A stretch of 64,000 nt of DNA from Sphingomonas sp. PP-CE-1A-559 (GCF_004340965.1 NZ_SLYA01000003.1:620001-684000); one strand, 5' to 3'; positions 26,501 to 36,731 are shown, counted from the stretch's first letter. Program-made: numbers and translations. Notes: a model not told the origin generated them from the sequence alone.

Positions 26501-27036
26501 AACGAGACCGAACGGCCGCCCGAGGGGCTGTCGTCGAGGCGGGCGAACGGATCGCGACGCTCGAGATCGCGGATGTCGCGGTTGACCGAAGCGATGTTGG
26601 CGATCTGGCGCGCGTTGAGGACGGTCGTCGGCCCTTGCGAGATCGAGCGCGCGTTGGGCAGGCTGGCGGCGGTCACGACGATCTCGTCGGCGCCCCCAGC
26701 AGCGTCGGTGGCCAGATCGATCGGCAGATCGAACGCCTGCGCGACGGTGATGTTGACGTCGGTGACCTGCTTGCTGCCATAGCCAGCTGCAGCGACGGCA
26801 ACGGTGTAGGGGCCGCCGGGACGGAGACCGTTGACGTTGAACGTGCCCGAACCATCGGTGGTCGCGGTTGAGCGCGAACCGGTCGAGGGGCTGGTGATCT
26901 CGACAGTCGCGCCGTTAACCGGCGCGCCATTCGCGGTCACAGTGCCGCGGATCGAGGAGGTCGTTTCCTGGGCGGAAGCGGCCATCGGGGCGATCAGCGC
27001 GATCGCTGCCGCTCCCAGGAATAGGTTGTTACGCAT
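23566..27036 (-). CDS. TonB-dependent receptor, Oar-like, with carboxypeptidase-regulatory-like domain, 1156 aa
   Basis: Outer-membrane receptor. The signal peptide LFLGAAAIALIAPMAASAQ is followed by a beta-sandwich domain (about residues 27-110: SSIRGTVTANGAPVNGATVE, SGTFNVNGLRPGGPYTVAV). Next come the plug (ADEIVVTAASLPN, then VNRDIRDLERRDPF) and a long barrel ending in Phe (IRIGARFTF). This is the Oar/OmpA-related class, not the classic siderophore class. The start at ATG 27036 (MRNNLFLG) fits the signal peptide. The ligand is unknown. A terminator follows, and an 8-bp inverted repeat lies upstream (27120-27151). A second receptor of similar layout is at 59623-62568. Confidence 0.93.
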   Translation of the reverse strand: MRNNLFLGAAAIALIAPMAASAQETTSSIRGTVTANGAPVNGATVEITSPSTGSRSTATTDGSGTFNVNGLRPGGPYTVAVAAAGYGSKQVTDVNITVAQAFDLPIDLATDAAGGADEIVVTAASLPNARSISQGPTTVLNARQIANIASVNRDIRDLERRDPFARLDDSPSGGRSVSFAGQNARYNRFTVDGVSVSDNFGLNSDGLPSRRSPIPLDAIGQFQAQVAPYDVRQGNFQGGAINIVLKSGTNDFHGTGFYSQSRDEFVGKRTKDLRVSVPNFKTENYGAELSGPIIKDKLFFMVAGERLRGGRPIAEGPTDNNAGTSILGISQAQVDQISAIAKSVYNYDTGGVLRNLGDKDDRVVAKIDANITDKQRLSLTYTYANDAINLLQNTFPTAPTGLGLASNAYIQGNRLHTGVAQLNSEWSDSFSTEVRGFYKNYTRIQDPLLGRGFAQFRVCTNPTSTAATAGLTVSPTACENNAGTVSFGPDSSRQTNELRTETWGGLVQARLTMNDHDVRVFTEVSSVSIFNSFLQNSAGSYYFDSIADLQNRNAGSFAYGNAIVGNNGLAALDPNAAAAQFGYQSYTFGVMDSWKVTPTLNVSFGARYDLYAMDDNPPLSAAFASRYANGAIVNGQRININNNSANISGFDLFQPRAGFDWKPSQRISIRGGGGVFGGGTPDVYVSNSFSNTGVLTNSFNVSRTATGFNGFPAGTPAATQAATASALLTGVTGTSVPAAANTFLTGGSVPANSTVNALDPNFKIPSQWRATLTGEYSANLGPLGDNWVFGADLLYSKVRNQVYFTDIRSVPIAGSLTPDGRQRYQNLIDGGATSTNTNTDILLTNTNKGRAYIAVARLDKAWDSGLSINGSFTYQDVKDAAPATSSTAGSNYSNGAFVDPNNVAYGISNDQVKYFFKYGVNYDHAFFGDYKTTFALFGESRIGHPFSYTFQDFGNNGSGRASVFGTTGVSSNSTTGGNRYLMYVPTLDDAKVSYSSAAVRDAVNAFIDSSGLGKYRGKTAPRNGFNSKWFTRLDLHVAQEIPTFVGGSRVTLFADIENFTNFLNKNWGQQREYVFPYNTPVVRVQCLQTAVPTGIAPGAANPAGGTYGAVATNAGQACAQYRYSPVGGSANFTPQPDQVYVNQSLYSIRIGARFTF

Positions 27037-27119
27037 TGAAGTTCCCCTTTGAGCTTCTGCTCGAGATCCGCGACTTTTCGTTCGGCCTGCCGCGCCCCTG
27101 CACGCGGGATATTTCGGTT

Positions 27120-27151
27120 CTGTGACATTGGCGAGTCGGGAAGTGTCACAG
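27120..27151 (-). promoter_or_regulatory. operator-like inverted repeat upstream of TonB receptor
   Basis: CTGTGACA (27120-27127) and TGTCACAG (27144-27151) are perfect inverted copies 16 bases apart, about 85-115 bases before the receptor start. A T-rich TTTTTTGCAA stretch lies just upstream. This suits a dimeric regulator's half sites, but which regulator is unknown. Confidence 0.45.
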
Positions 27152-27241
27152 ACACACTCGGTCATTGTGCGTTGCAAAAAAGCCACGCAATCGAACCCTT
27201 TCGGGGCAGCCGGAACCAATGTGGGGAGTGTGGTCCGCGCC

Positions 27242-29374
<2,133 letters not shown>

Positions 29375-29478
29375 TTAGGGGAGGGCGCCACCTTTCGACA
29401 AGACCTCGATCAACATCGCGTGAACATTCGCCCGACTTGCGCGCTGACATCCCAAGGCATTTTCAGGGAAACATGATC

Positions 29479-30450
29479 ATGACAGACACCAGCCGTCGAG
29501 ACCTCTTCAAGGGCGCCGCCGTCACCGGCCTCGCCGCCGCCGCCGCACCCGCCTTCGCGCAAGGTGCCGCGCCACTCGCCGATCCGAAGACCAAATATCC
29601 CTCGCAACCCTTCCCCGAACAGCGCCAGAAATGGCCCGCGCTCCAGCGCAACATGCACCCCGTCCCGGATTGCGGTGAAGCAAGCTACCGCGGCTCGGGA
29701 CGCTTGGCCGGTCGCAAGGCACTCGTCACCGGCGGCGATTCGGGGATCGGTCGTGCGGCCGTCATAGCGTTCTCGCGTGAAGGCGCCGACGTCGCGATCA
29801 ACTACTATCCGACCGAAGAGCCGGATGCGCAGGACGTCGCCAAGCTGCTTCGTGCGGAGGGGCGCAAGGTCGTCCTCATTCCCGGCGACCTGACCGATGC
29901 GAAATTCTGCAACGACCTGATTGCGCGTGCCAATCGCGAACTCGGCGGGCTCGACATCCTCGTTAACAACGCGGCCTATCAGCAGTCGAAGGACTCGATC
30001 GCCGAGATCAGCTTCGAGCAGTTCGATCGCACCATGAAGACCAACGTCTACGCGATGTTCCACCTGTGCAAGGCGGCCATCCCGCTGATGAAGCCCGGCG
30101 CGTCGATCATCAACACCGCCTCGGTCAACTCGGTCAGCCCGGAAAAGGAGTTGCTCGATTATGCCTCGACCAAGGGCGCGATCCTGATCTTCACCAAGGC
30201 GCTGGCGAAACAACTCGCCAAGCAGGGCATCCGCGTCAACGCGGTAGGGCCGGGCCCGATCTGGACGCCGTTGCAGGTCGCGGGCGGGCAATTGCCGGGC
30301 AAGATGGGCGAGTTCGGCCAGGATACGCCACTCGGTCGCGCCGGTCAGCCGGCCGAACTGGCGGGTCTCTACGTTGCACTGGCGGACCCGAGCGACAGCT
30401 ACACCACCGGCAGCTTCTTCGGCGCGAACGGCGGCACCGGCGCGTCCTGA
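29479..30450 (+). CDS. SDR oxidoreductase with Tat signal, 323 aa
   Basis: Short-chain dehydrogenase/reductase. The cofactor motif is TGGDSGIGRA (about residue 80), NNAAYQ follows, and the catalytic Ser-Tyr-Lys set is in NTASVNSVSPEKELLDYASTKGA. The N-terminus carries a twin-arginine signal (SRRDLFKGAAVTGLAAAAAP, ending AFA), so the folded enzyme is probably exported to the periplasm with its cofactor. I chose ATG 29479 because AGGGA lies at good spacing; ATG 29473 would add two residues. Stand-alone gene. The substrate is unknown; related proteins are annotated as glucose dehydrogenase-like SDRs. Confidence 0.87.
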   Translation: MTDTSRRDLFKGAAVTGLAAAAAPAFAQGAAPLADPKTKYPSQPFPEQRQKWPALQRNMHPVPDCGEASYRGSGRLAGRKALVTGGDSGIGRAAVIAFSREGADVAINYYPTEEPDAQDVAKLLRAEGRKVVLIPGDLTDAKFCNDLIARANRELGGLDILVNNAAYQQSKDSIAEISFEQFDRTMKTNVYAMFHLCKAAIPLMKPGASIINTASVNSVSPEKELLDYASTKGAILIFTKALAKQLAKQGIRVNAVGPGPIWTPLQVAGGQLPGKMGEFGQDTPLGRAGQPAELAGLYVALADPSDSYTTGSFFGANGGTGAS

Positions 30451-30458
30451 ATTCGCCC

Positions 30459-30563
30459 ATCATCCCGGCGAAGGCCGGGGGCCAGTTGGCAAGGTCGTTG
30501 TAAGGGAGCAATGTGCTCACCAACCAAACTTTGCCAACGGGGCCCGGGCCTTCGCCGGGGTGG
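30459..30563. repeat. family A palindromic repeat
   Basis: CATCCCGGCGAAGGCCGGGG and CGGGCCTTCGCCGGGGTGG arms with GCCAGTTGGC / GCCAACGGGGCC inside. It lies between the SDR gene and a small exported protein gene. Confidence 0.85.
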
Positions 30564-30576
30564 AATCGGGGGTGCG

Positions 30577-30921
30577 ATGAAGACAGCAGTTACGATCGTC
30601 GCCATAGTGTTAGCCGCCCCCGCCGCCGCCCAGCAAACTCACGTCTCCCCTAAGCCGGCCCCGGCGATCGGCTATGACTGGAACGACGATTCGTCCGCGG
30701 ACGACCGCGTCCAGCAGTCGCTGTGGCCGCGATCCGACGCGAGTGCCGCCGGACTCGACGACATGATCCACACCGAACAGGCACCGGTCCGTGCGGTGAT
30801 CCACGAAGACGGCGCGTTCGGTAGTCGGGCGCTGCACGGACTGCGAAAGGTCGGCGGCGATTACATCGTCGTGCCAGTGCTGAAGATCCACTTGGGTCAC
30901 CCGCGGCAGGCGATGCCATAA
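30577..30921 (+). CDS. small exported protein, 114 aa, unknown function
   Basis: Starts at ATG 30577, 14 bases after a family A repeat. Residues 1-18 (MKTAVTIVAIVLAAPAAA) form a signal peptide cut near AAAQQ. The mature part is hydrophilic, with GYDWNDDSSADDRVQQSLWP early and a beta-looking end, ALHGLRKVGGDYIVVPVLKI. No cysteine and no known motif are seen. Probably periplasmic. The convergent recN gene lies downstream across a family B repeat. Confidence 0.65.
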   Translation: MKTAVTIVAIVLAAPAAAQQTHVSPKPAPAIGYDWNDDSSADDRVQQSLWPRSDASAAGLDDMIHTEQAPVRAVIHEDGAFGSRALHGLRKVGGDYIVVPVLKIHLGHPRQAMP

Positions 30922-30930
30922 CCCCGAACT

Positions 30931-31010
30931 TGTTCTCCCGCGAACGCGGGAGCCCAGGGTCAAGGACGCTGTGGGTGGTATCCTGGGCCCCCGCCTTCGC
31001 GGGGGAACAA
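30931..31010. repeat. family B palindromic repeat
   Basis: TGTTCTCCCGCGAACGCGGG and CCCCGCCTTCGCGGGGGAACA arms with AGCCCAGG / CCTGGGCC inner arms. It lies between convergent genes (the small exported protein and recN). Confidence 0.85.
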
Positions 31011-31043
31011 TACCGGTGGTAAATCCATCTGAACCTGAGCGCG

Positions 31044-32708
31044 TTAAGCCCGCTCCAACAACCGCTCCGCCTGAGCCCGCGCTTCATCCGTAATCTGCGC
31101 GCCCGACAGCATCCGCGCGATCTCTTCCCGACGCTCCTCCTCGCTCAAAGCCCGCACGCCGGTCCGCGTGACCGTCCCGTCGCTACTCTTGGCGATCAGC
31201 AGATGCTTCGCCCCCCGCGCCGCAACCTGCGGGCTGTGCGTCACCACCAGCAGCTGCGTGCTCAGCGCCAGCCGCGCGAGTCGCTCGCCGATCGCGCTCG
31301 CCACCGCCCCGCCGACGCCGCGGTCGATCTCGTCGAACACCATCGTCGACGCGCCACCCTCCTCCGCCAGCGCCACTTTCAGCGCGAGGATGAAGCGCGA
31401 TAACTCGCCGCCCGACGCGATCTTGGTGAGCGCCGCGAACGGCGCACCGGGATTGGTTGAAATCTCGAACTCGACGCGGTCCTTGCCCGCCGCCGACCAG
31501 CCCTCTTCACCAAGCGGCGCAACGACGGTCTGGAACCGCGCCGCATCCAGCTTCAACGGCGCCAACTCACCCGCCACCGCCACGTCGAGCCGCTTGGCAG
31601 CCGCCAACCGCCGCTTCGTCAAAGCATCGGCCGCCGCATCGAATGCCTTCCGCGCCGCCGCCACGCGCGCCTCAATCTTCGCGATCCCGCCCTCGCCCGC
31701 ATCCAGCCGCTCCAGCCGCGCGCGCATCTCATCCGCCAGTGCCGCCAAGTCATCCGGCTGCACGCGGTGCTTGCGCGCCATCGCCCGAAGCTCGAACAAC
31801 CGCGCCTCGTCATCCTCCAGCGCGCGCGGATCATAGGCCATGTCCGCCCGCGCATCGCGCAGGCTCTCCTCCGCCACCGAAGCCTCGATAACCGCGCGAT
31901 CGACCGCCGCCAGCGCATTGCCGAGCGCGACATGATCCTCCGCGATCCGCTCGAGCACGCGCGCGGCTTGGCGCAGCTTCGCCATCCCGCCATCCTTGCC
32001 CTCGAGGAAATCGTCGATCGCCGCCAGATCGTCCGCGATCTTCTCCGCGCGCTGCATCGACCGCCGTGTATCCGCCAGCGTCTCTTCTTCGCCCGCAACA
32101 GGTGCCAACGCAGTCAGTTCGGCGACGGTATGCTCGAGCCACTCGCGATCCCGCGCCGCCGTCTCGATATCCGCACGGGCGGCGGCCAGTTCAGCCTCCG
32201 CTGTACGAAACCCAGCATACGCCTTGCCCGTAGCCCCCGGCTCGGTCCGCCCGAAGATGTCGAGCAGCGCCCGATGCCCGCGCGCATTCAGCAGCCCGCG
32301 CTCGTCATGCTGCCCGTGGATCTCGACCAGATGCGGCGCCATCTCGCGCAGCAGCCCCGCCGACGCTGGCTGGTCGTTGACGAAGCCACGACTGCCGCCG
32401 TCCGCCTTGACGATCCGCTTCACGATCAACGGCTCGCCGTGCTCGATCTCCAGCCCGTTCTCGTCGAACAACATCGCGAGCGGCGATTCGGGGGCAGGGG
32501 CATCGAACGTCGCGGTCACGACAGCCTGCGCCGCGCCGTGCCGCACCAGCCCGCTGTCGCCGCGGCCACCCAGCGCTAGCCCCAGCGCGTCGAGCAGGAT
32601 CGACTTGCCGGCACCGGTCTCGCCGGTCAGCACGCCTAGCCCTTCGCCGAATCCCAGATCCAGCGCCTCGATGAGCACCACGTCGCGAATGGAAAGATCG
32701 GTCAGCAT
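31044..32708 (-). CDS. recN: DNA repair protein RecN, 554 aa
   Basis: SMC-like ATPase for double-strand break repair. Walker A is LTGETGAGKSILLDALGLAL near the N-terminus. Two long helical coiled-coil arms lie in the middle (about 160-370: ARADIETAARDREWLEHTV and so on). The C-terminal half has the signature KIASGGELSRFILALK and Walker B TMVFDEIDRGVGGAVASA. The SHP segment VTHSPQVAARG is also present. Family length. Start at ATG 32708 (MLTDLSIRDVVLIEALDL). It lies 80 bases downstream of bamD on the same strand, a common alphaproteobacterial gene order. Confidence 0.96.
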   Translation of the reverse strand: MLTDLSIRDVVLIEALDLGFGEGLGVLTGETGAGKSILLDALGLALGGRGDSGLVRHGAAQAVVTATFDAPAPESPLAMLFDENGLEIEHGEPLIVKRIVKADGGSRGFVNDQPASAGLLREMAPHLVEIHGQHDERGLLNARGHRALLDIFGRTEPGATGKAYAGFRTAEAELAAARADIETAARDREWLEHTVAELTALAPVAGEEETLADTRRSMQRAEKIADDLAAIDDFLEGKDGGMAKLRQAARVLERIAEDHVALGNALAAVDRAVIEASVAEESLRDARADMAYDPRALEDDEARLFELRAMARKHRVQPDDLAALADEMRARLERLDAGEGGIAKIEARVAAARKAFDAAADALTKRRLAAAKRLDVAVAGELAPLKLDAARFQTVVAPLGEEGWSAAGKDRVEFEISTNPGAPFAALTKIASGGELSRFILALKVALAEEGGASTMVFDEIDRGVGGAVASAIGERLARLALSTQLLVVTHSPQVAARGAKHLLIAKSSDGTVTRTGVRALSEEERREEIARMLSGAQITDEARAQAERLLERA

Positions 32709-32788
32709 CCCGCGCGTCTTAGACGATCCGCACGCGAAGTTGATCCCCCATTGTTCTCATGCCCGGGTTCTCATGGCGTATTCGGCGA

Positions 32789-33751
32789 TCAGTTGCCGGG
32801 GCCGGTCCGCGTCGCGCTGCCCGGGCCGACGGGTGCGGGGCTGGAAACGCTGCCCGCGCCCGTACCACCGGTGTTGCCGTTCGCTTTGGGAAGCTCCAGC
32901 GCCCCGGTACCCGGCGTGCCTGCGGTTCCCGTCGGCACGACTGGCTCGCCCGGTGCCAACGGTGCGATCGGCTTCACCGGATGGTCCTGCATCAGCTTGT
33001 AGGCGTGATCGTACCAGTCGGTGCCCGGATAGTTGCGACCCAGTACCGCGGCGGCCTTCTCGGCCTCGATCGGCACGCCGAGCTGCAGATACGTCTCGGT
33101 CAGCCGCATCAGCGCCTCGGGCGTGTGCGTGGTCTGCTGGAACTTGTCGATCACGGTGCGGAACCGGCCGTTCGCTGCGAGCCACTGGCCGCGCGTCTCG
33201 TAGAACCGCCCGATCTCCATCTCCTTGCCGGCGAGATGGTCGTTGACCAGATCGATCTTCAGCCGCGCATCCGATGCATAGCGCGTGTTCGGATACCGCC
33301 GCATCAGCTCGCCGAGCGAATCGAGCGCCTGGCGCGTGATCTTCTGGTCGCGCGTGACGTCGGTGATCTGCTCGTAATAGCCGAGCGCGATCAGGTAATA
33401 GGCGTAGGGCGCGTCGCGGTTACCCGGATGCACCGCGAGGAAACGCTGCGCCGAGCTGATCGACGCGGTGTAGTCCTTGGCGAGGTAATAGCTGAACGCC
33501 GACATGATCTGCGCACGGCGCGCCCAGATCGAATAGGGATGCTGGCGCTCGACCTCGTCGAACAGCTGTGCCGCCTCCTTGTAACGCCCCTGGTCGAGCC
33601 GTGCCTTGGCGGTCGAGTACAGCGTCCCCACGTCACGCGCGACGTAAGGAAGGTCGCCCTTGGCGGCGCGGCCACCCGCACAACCGGCAATGGGGAGCGC
33701 AAGCGCGGCGATGAGCGTGACCGCGAGGGCACGAGACTGGGTGATACGCAT
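32789..33751 (-). CDS. bamD: outer membrane assembly lipoprotein BamD, 320 aa
   Basis: Lipoprotein of the beta-barrel assembly machinery. The signal peptide ends in the lipobox LPIAGC, with the lipidated Cys at about residue 24. It is followed by five TPR-like repeats (YSTAKARLDQGRYKEAAQLF, HPYSIWARRAQIMSAFSYYL and so on) typical of BamD/ComL. The C-terminal 60 residues are Pro/Gly/Thr-rich and disordered, a longer tail than in E. coli. The start at ATG 33751 (MRITQSRALAV) fits the lipoprotein signal; longer in-frame starts do not. recN follows downstream. Confidence 0.95.
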   Translation of the reverse strand: MRITQSRALAVTLIAALALPIAGCAGGRAAKGDLPYVARDVGTLYSTAKARLDQGRYKEAAQLFDEVERQHPYSIWARRAQIMSAFSYYLAKDYTASISSAQRFLAVHPGNRDAPYAYYLIALGYYEQITDVTRDQKITRQALDSLGELMRRYPNTRYASDARLKIDLVNDHLAGKEMEIGRFYETRGQWLAANGRFRTVIDKFQQTTHTPEALMRLTETYLQLGVPIEAEKAAAVLGRNYPGTDWYDHAYKLMQDHPVKPIAPLAPGEPVVPTGTAGTPGTGALELPKANGNTGGTGAGSVSSPAPVGPGSATRTGPGN

Positions 33752-33920
33752 CGGCGTTGTCCTTAGCGTATGCGGGGCTTTGCGAACAATCCCTTTCGCC
33801 ACCCCGCTCCAAGCCCAATTCACGGCGTCGATGGGCCGGGCAATGAAGGGCTTTTCGCGGCCCGGATCACACGGCAATAGTCATGCGTTGCCGACCCGTC
33901 ATTCCAGTCGAGGATATCCC

Positions 33921-34745
33921 ATGCCCGCCACCCTGCTGCATACCCACCGCGTCGAGAAGCCCTGGGGTCGCGACACGCTCTGGCCCGGGTTCGAGGATGC
34001 CGCCCCCGGTACGCCGCCGATCGGCGAAGTCTGGTTCCAGGAGCCGGGCAACACCACCCCCGACCTGCTGATCAAATATCTGTTCACCAGCGAGAAGCTG
34101 TCGGTCCAGGTCCATCCCAACGACGAACAGGCGCACGCCCGCGGCCTGCCGCGCGGCAAGGACGAGTGCTGGACGGTTCTCGCCGCCGAGCCGACCTCGA
34201 CGATCGCGGTCGGCACGAAACAGCCGATCTCGAAGGATGAACTCCGACAGTCGGCGATCGACGGCACGATCGAGGACAAGCTCGACTGGAAGCCGGTCAA
34301 GCCGGGCGACTTCATGTATTGCGCGTCGGACACGATCCACGCGATCGGCGGCGGCCTGACGGTGATCGAGGTCCAGCAGAACTCCGAGACCACCTACCGC
34401 CTTTACGATTACGGCAGCGACCGTGAGCTTCACCTCAAGGACGGCATCGAGGTCGCCGACCCCACGCCCTACGTCCCGGTCGCGCCTCCGGTCGAAGTCG
34501 AGACCGGCCGCACGATCATGGTCGAAGGCCCCAAGTTCGTGCTCGAGCGCTGGAAGGGCGGCGACCACGTCGTCAACCTGCCCGAAGGCACGACCGGCTG
34601 GGTGATCCCGATCACCGGCTCGGGCGACGTCGCAGGCGTTGCGTTCAAGGCCGGCGAATGCGCGACGATGACGGGCAGCGAAACGGTCTCGACGAGTGCG
34701 GATGCCGACGTGCTGTTCGCGTATCCGCTGGCGAAGCGGATCTGA
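33921..34745 (+). CDS. class I mannose-6-phosphate isomerase (cupin), 274 aa
   Basis: Zinc cupin that interconverts mannose-6-phosphate and fructose-6-phosphate, feeding GDP-mannose and polysaccharide synthesis. Visible signatures: KPWGRDTLWPGF near the N-terminus, SVQVHPNDEQAHARG (metal histidine), GKDECWTVL (glutamate ligand), GDFMYCASDTIHAIGGG (further His), and VIEVQQNSETTYRLYDYG. It is a short isomerase form without a large helical insertion. Start at ATG 33921 (MPATLLHTHRVEKPWG). It is followed by a B-A repeat array and then a glycosyltransferase gene, which may be related in function. Confidence 0.9.
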   Translation: MPATLLHTHRVEKPWGRDTLWPGFEDAAPGTPPIGEVWFQEPGNTTPDLLIKYLFTSEKLSVQVHPNDEQAHARGLPRGKDECWTVLAAEPTSTIAVGTKQPISKDELRQSAIDGTIEDKLDWKPVKPGDFMYCASDTIHAIGGGLTVIEVQQNSETTYRLYDYGSDRELHLKDGIEVADPTPYVPVAPPVEVETGRTIMVEGPKFVLERWKGGDHVVNLPEGTTGWVIPITGSGDVAGVAFKAGECATMTGSETVSTSADADVLFAYPLAKRI

Positions 34746-34770
34746 GCAACACCTTCACCTCCCGCCTCCT

Positions 34771-34826
34771 TGTTCTCTCGCGAAGGCGGGAGCCCAGTCT
34801 GGGTCCCCGCCTTCGCGGGGAAACAA
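34771..34826. repeat. family B palindromic repeat
   Basis: TGTTCTCTCGCGAAGGCGGG and CCCCGCCTTCGCGGGGAAACA arms around CCCAGTCTGGG. It forms a tandem with the family A copy 34 bases further on. Confidence 0.85.
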
Positions 34827-34860
34827 TGTAATCGAGGGCAAACGCCACCCCAACCACCAC

Positions 34861-34963
34861 CACCCCGGCGAAGGCCGGGGCCCAGTTGGAAAGGTGGCAA
34901 TAATGGAGGACTACGCTCCGTTAGCTACGTCCCCCAACTGGGCCCCGGCCTCCGCCGGGGTGG
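34861..34963. repeat. family A palindromic repeat
   Basis: CACCCCGGCGAAGGCCGGGG and CCGGCCTCCGCCGGGGTGG with CCCAGTTGG / CCAACTGGG inner arms and a variable centre holding ACGCTCCGTTA. It lies upstream of the GT4 gene. Confidence 0.85.
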
Positions 34964-35049
34964 CGTTTTCATCGATCACGCGGCGGACAACCATCGGATA
35001 CACCCCCAAACTCACCCCGCATTAACCCACCCCCTGTAACCCCCAGACC

Positions 35050-36222
35050 ATGCTCCGCATCCTGACCCTCTCCACCCTGTTCCCGGATGCGACCCGCCCC
35101 AATTTCGGCGTCTTCGTCGAACGCCAGACGCTCGGCCTCGCCGCGCATCCCGACGTTTCATTGCAAGCGGTAGCACCGATAGGCCTCCCCCCGGGCCCGC
35201 TCCGCCACCTCGGCCACTACGCGACCCTAGCAAAACTGCCGACGCACGAACGCTGGAAAGGCATCGAACTCCACCGCCCGCGCTTCACCGTCCGCCCGTT
35301 CCTCCAGGGCCGCCATCACGCCGCAGCGTTGCAGCGCGCGCTCATCCCCGTCCTCGACACGATCCGCGAAGATTTCGCGTTCGACGTCATCGACGCCTCG
35401 TTCTTCTTTCCCGACGGCCCCGCCGCGGTCGCACTCGGCAAGCGCTACGGCGTCCCCGTCTCGATCAAGGCGCGCGGGTCCGACATCCACATCTGGGGCA
35501 ACGCACCCGCCACCGCCGCGCAGGTCCGCGCCGCAGGCCGCAACACCGCGGGCATGCTCGCAGTCAGCGCCGCGATGAAGGCCGACATGGTCGCGATGGG
35601 ATTGCCCGCCGACCGCATCCGCGTCCACCACACCGGCGTCGACCAGGACCGCTTCCACCCCGTCGACCGGGTCGCCGCCAAGGCAGCCCTCGGCGTCACG
35701 GGCCCGCTAGTCGTCTCGGTCGGCGCGCTGATCCCGCGCAAGGGCCACGACATCGTCATCGACGCGGTCGCCGCGCTTCCCGGCGTCACTTTGCTCATCG
35801 CAGGGCAGGGCCCCGCGCGATCGACACTGGAAGCGCGGATCGCACGACTCGGCATAGCAGACCGTGTCCGCCTGCTCGGCGCCGTGCCGCATGCCGAAAT
35901 CCCGAAGCTGATCGCCGCTGCCGATGTCAGCGCGCTTGCCTCCGAGTCCGAAGGCCTCGCCAACGCCTGGGTCGAATCGCTCGCCTGCGGTACCCCGATC
36001 GTCATCACCGACGCCGGCGGCGCGCTTGACGTCGTGACATCGCCAAAAGCAGGCCGCGTCACGATCGGCGACCCCCTCGCCTTCGCCGCCGCGATCGGTG
36101 CCCTACTGGCCGATCCGCCGCCGCCCCAGGCAACACGCGCCACAGTCGCCAGCTTCACCTGGGAAGCCAACACCGCCGCGCTCTACGAGCACCTCGCAAC
36201 GCTGGCCGCAAACCGATCCTAA
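35050..36222 (+). CDS. GT4 family glycosyltransferase, 390 aa
   Basis: Retaining glycosyltransferase of GT-B fold. The N-terminal domain starts MLRILTLSTLFPDATRPNFG. The C-terminal donor-binding domain has VSVGALIPRKGHDIVIDA, RVRLLGAVPH and the EX7E-type motif SESEGLANAWVESLACGTPI, the usual nucleotide-sugar site of family 4. The acceptor and sugar are not deducible; exopolysaccharide or lipid modification is likely. A mannose-6-phosphate isomerase gene lies just upstream on the same strand. Start at ATG 35050. No membrane span, so it is cytoplasmic or peripheral. Confidence 0.9.
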   Translation: MLRILTLSTLFPDATRPNFGVFVERQTLGLAAHPDVSLQAVAPIGLPPGPLRHLGHYATLAKLPTHERWKGIELHRPRFTVRPFLQGRHHAAALQRALIPVLDTIREDFAFDVIDASFFFPDGPAAVALGKRYGVPVSIKARGSDIHIWGNAPATAAQVRAAGRNTAGMLAVSAAMKADMVAMGLPADRIRVHHTGVDQDRFHPVDRVAAKAALGVTGPLVVSVGALIPRKGHDIVIDAVAALPGVTLLIAGQGPARSTLEARIARLGIADRVRLLGAVPHAEIPKLIAAADVSALASESEGLANAWVESLACGTPIVITDAGGALDVVTSPKAGRVTIGDPLAFAAAIGALLADPPPPQATRATVASFTWEANTAALYEHLATLAANRS

Positions 36223-36224
36223 AC

Positions 36225-36337
36225 GATCCTCCCCCGCAAGGGGGAGGTGGCTGGCACTTGCCAGACGGAGGGGGAGGAAAGGGAAACGTCAGTTGGGCAT
36301 CCGCCCCCTCCGTCACCTCCCCTAGCGGGGGAGGATT
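36225..36337. repeat. family D palindromic repeat pair
   Basis: ATCCTCCCCCGCAAGGGGGAGG and CCTCCCCTAGCGGGGGAGGATT arms with ACGGAGGGGGAGG / CCCCCTCCGT inside. It lies between the convergent GT4 and Mth938-like genes. Confidence 0.85.
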
Positions 36338-36349
36338 AGCAGTCTCAGC

Positions 36350-36724
36350 TCACCCCTCGAGAGGGTACAGCGCCGCCACGATCCAGCGACCCTCGCCGCG
36401 CAGCACAGCCCAAGCCCGAGCGGCAGCACGGCTATCCATAGCCTCGATCCCGAACCCCCGCGCCTCGACCGCCTTCTTGAAAGCGAGCGGCGGCTGACGA
36501 AGCGCGGAACCGGTACCCAACAACAAGAATTCCGGCGTCGGATCCAGCGCCAGCAACGCCGCCACATCCGCCTCGCCAAGCGCCTCGAACGCTGGCGGCT
36601 CCCAGCCATCCGCACGTTCGGGACTGATCAGCAGCGCCGTATAATAGCCGTCGTCGACCTTGAACCCGGCCCGACCGATCGCCGAGATCATCGGCCCATC
36701 GGTCTTCTCGCGGTCCATCCTCAT
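36350..36724 (-). CDS. Mth938-like domain protein (DUF498), 124 aa
   Basis: Small soluble protein with ISAIGRAGFKVDDGYYTALLISPE, then EFLLLGTGSALRQPP and a C-terminal RAWAVLRGEGRWIVAALYP. This is the Mth938-like fold found in mitochondrial complex I assembly factor NDUFAF3 and in bacteria just after secDF. It starts 7 bases beyond the secF stop (ATG 36724; ATG 36718 is also possible), so it belongs to the yajC-secD-secF operon. The biochemical role in bacteria is unknown. Confidence 0.88.
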   Translation of the reverse strand: MRMDREKTDGPMISAIGRAGFKVDDGYYTALLISPERADGWEPPAFEALGEADVAALLALDPTPEFLLLGTGSALRQPPLAFKKAVEARGFGIEAMDSRAAARAWAVLRGEGRWIVAALYPLEG

Positions 36725-36731
36725 GACGTGA

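Noticed and set aside
22591-26871. Very long plus-strand open frame (over 1400 codons) opposite the kinase and TonB receptor genes
   Set aside because: Arg/Gly/Asp-rich low-information product in the antisense of clearly recognisable genes; a by-product of high GC codon bias.
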